Translations under genes and position numbers: made by a program | NCBI GenBank assembly: GCA_945882615.1 | Contig: CAMCWK010000004.1 | Location: 62,001-126,000, forward strand | DNA length: 64,000 nucleotides | DNA from: Rhizobium sp. Q54 | GTDB lineage: Bacteria > Pseudomonadota > Alphaproteobacteria > Micropepsales > Micropepsaceae | Direction of reading: 5' to 3' | Part shown: piece after piece, positions 62,999 to 64,000 of the stretch | Position numbering within the stretch: the stretch's first letter is position 1 | Layout of the letters: each line of letters begins with the position of its first letter | Notes under the pieces: model-generated | The model's input: only the letters and a program-made list of their open reading frames with translations | Database searches by the model: none | Told to the model about the DNA's origin: nothing

Positions 62999-64000
62999 AT
63001 GCTCGCCCTGGTACCCGATGCATTCGGCGGGCGCGGTGGCATCGCGCAGTATAATCGCTATTTCCTCACCGCCGCTTCCACGGCCCCGGGAATCGAACAG
63101 GTCGAAATCCTGCCGCGCCATGCGCCGGACGCGTTCACATTGCCTCCCGGGTTGCGCCAGGTCGCGCCGGGCGAGGGCCGCATCGGCTATATCCTGCAGG
63201 CGCTGTCGATGGCGCTGTCCGGCAAGATCGGCGTCATCTTCTGCGGCCATATCAACCTGGTGCCGCTGGCGGCGCTGGCGGCGCGCCTCAGCCGTTCCAA
63301 GCTTGTCGTGCAAACCCATGGCATTGAAGCCTGGGGTAACCCGGGCAAACCCTATCGCAGGGCACTGGAATCTGCCGACTTGGTGCTTTGCGTTTCGCGC
63401 TACACGCGCGCGCAGGTCCTGTCCTGGGCCGCCATTGACCCCGAGCGGGTGGTGGTGGTGCCAAACACGGTCGGGCCCATGTTCACTCCCGGCGATGCTT
63501 CGGATTTGCGGACCCAATGGGGCCTGACCGGTAAGCGCGTGTTGCTGACGGTGGCGCGGATGGATGCACGTGAACGCTACAAGGGGCACGAACGAGTGAT
63601 TGCGTCGCTTCCGTCGCTCCCCGGTGATGTGGTCTATGTCGTTCTGGGTGAAGGCGATGACAGGGCGCGCCTTGAGGCCTTCGCAAGGGATACCGAGGTC
63701 GCCGACCGAGTCCTGTTCAAGGGGGGCGTTGGCCGTGATGTCCTGATCGAGTCCTATCGCATGGCCGATCTTTACGTGATGCCGTCGACGGGCGAGGGGT
63801 TCGGCATCGCGTTTCTCGAAGCGATGGCCAGCGGCACCCCGGCCTTGGGGTTGGCCGTTGGCGGCGCAACCGATGCCTTGTGCGATGGTGCGCTCGGCAT
63901 TGCGGCAACCGAAGAAGACTTTCACGCGGCGCTGGCGCGCCAGCTCGTGGCCGGAAAATCCGATCCCCTGGCCCTGTCCGCGGCTGTGGCGGCCCGGTTC
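62999..64000 (+). CDS. GT4-family glycosyltransferase, 3' end outside window
   Basis: Manual translation from ATG 62999: MLALVPDAFGGRGGIAQYNRYFL...VVQTHGIEAWG...VVVVPNTVGPMF...LLTVARMDARERYKGHERVI...MPSTGEGFGIAFLEAMASGTPALG; open to window end, so absent from the ORF track. Confidence 0.93.
   Translation, partial: MLALVPDAFGGRGGIAQYNRYFLTAASTAPGIEQVEILPRHAPDAFTLPPGLRQVAPGEGRIGYILQALSMALSGKIGVIFCGHINLVPLAALAARLSRSKLVVQTHGIEAWGNPGKPYRRALESADLVLCVSRYTRAQVLSWAAIDPERVVVVPNTVGPMFTPGDASDLRTQWGLTGKRVLLTVARMDARERYKGHERVIASLPSLPGDVVYVVLGEGDDRARLEAFARDTEVADRVLFKGGVGRDVLIESYRMADLYVMPSTGEGFGIAFLEAMASGTPALGLAVGGATDALCDGALGIAATEEDFHAALARQLVAGKSDPLALSAAVAARF

Noticed and set aside
32680-64000. Integrase-driven genomic island at tRNA-Lys
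   Set aside because: No integrase, IS or duplicated tRNA 3' end recognised by eye in the window; kept only as a weak boundary hypothesis.

Overview
This is a 64 kb high-GC window that looks alphaproteobacterial, judging from gene content and order; taxonomy was not verified. From 1 to about 22 kb it is mostly housekeeping: serS (3' part), surE, an NlpD-like M23 lipoprotein, a DUF815-type ATPase, yajC, a squalene/phytoene synthase family gene, HPF, trmFO, uvrA, ssb, gyrA, coaD, cyclophilin and pgi. Interspersed are an MBOAT/SGNH acyltransferase pair and two small paralogous exported proteins. From about 22 to 64 kb it is mainly a large surface-polysaccharide locus, interrupted by queA-tgt and a tRNA-Lys(TTT). 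That locus has a GDP-mannose/GDP-fucose module (manC, gmd, fcl), a near-complete CMP-legionaminic acid pathway (legB/C/G/I/H-like, a PtmE-like CBS nucleotidyltransferase, legF-like), and a WbpA/B/D/E-like diacetamido-uronate module with a WbpG/PseA-like amidotransferase. It also has a flippase, several glycosyltransferases and methyltransferases, three SGNH proteins, a NusG/RfaH-like regulator, UXS, galE and an asnB-like amidotransferase. The most unusual observations are: (i) a duplicated 3' gene terminus at 5120-5303 whose two copies encode the same 14 residues but differ only synonymously; (ii) a 514-aa protein with HP and SS motifs that is a candidate nonulosonate (legionaminyl) transferase; (iii) the two small exported proteins sharing a GKxAGVxxAQ motif; (iv) a divergent wbpA/nusG-like promoter region with a 10-bp inverted repeat. 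No CRISPR array, IS element or integrase was seen.
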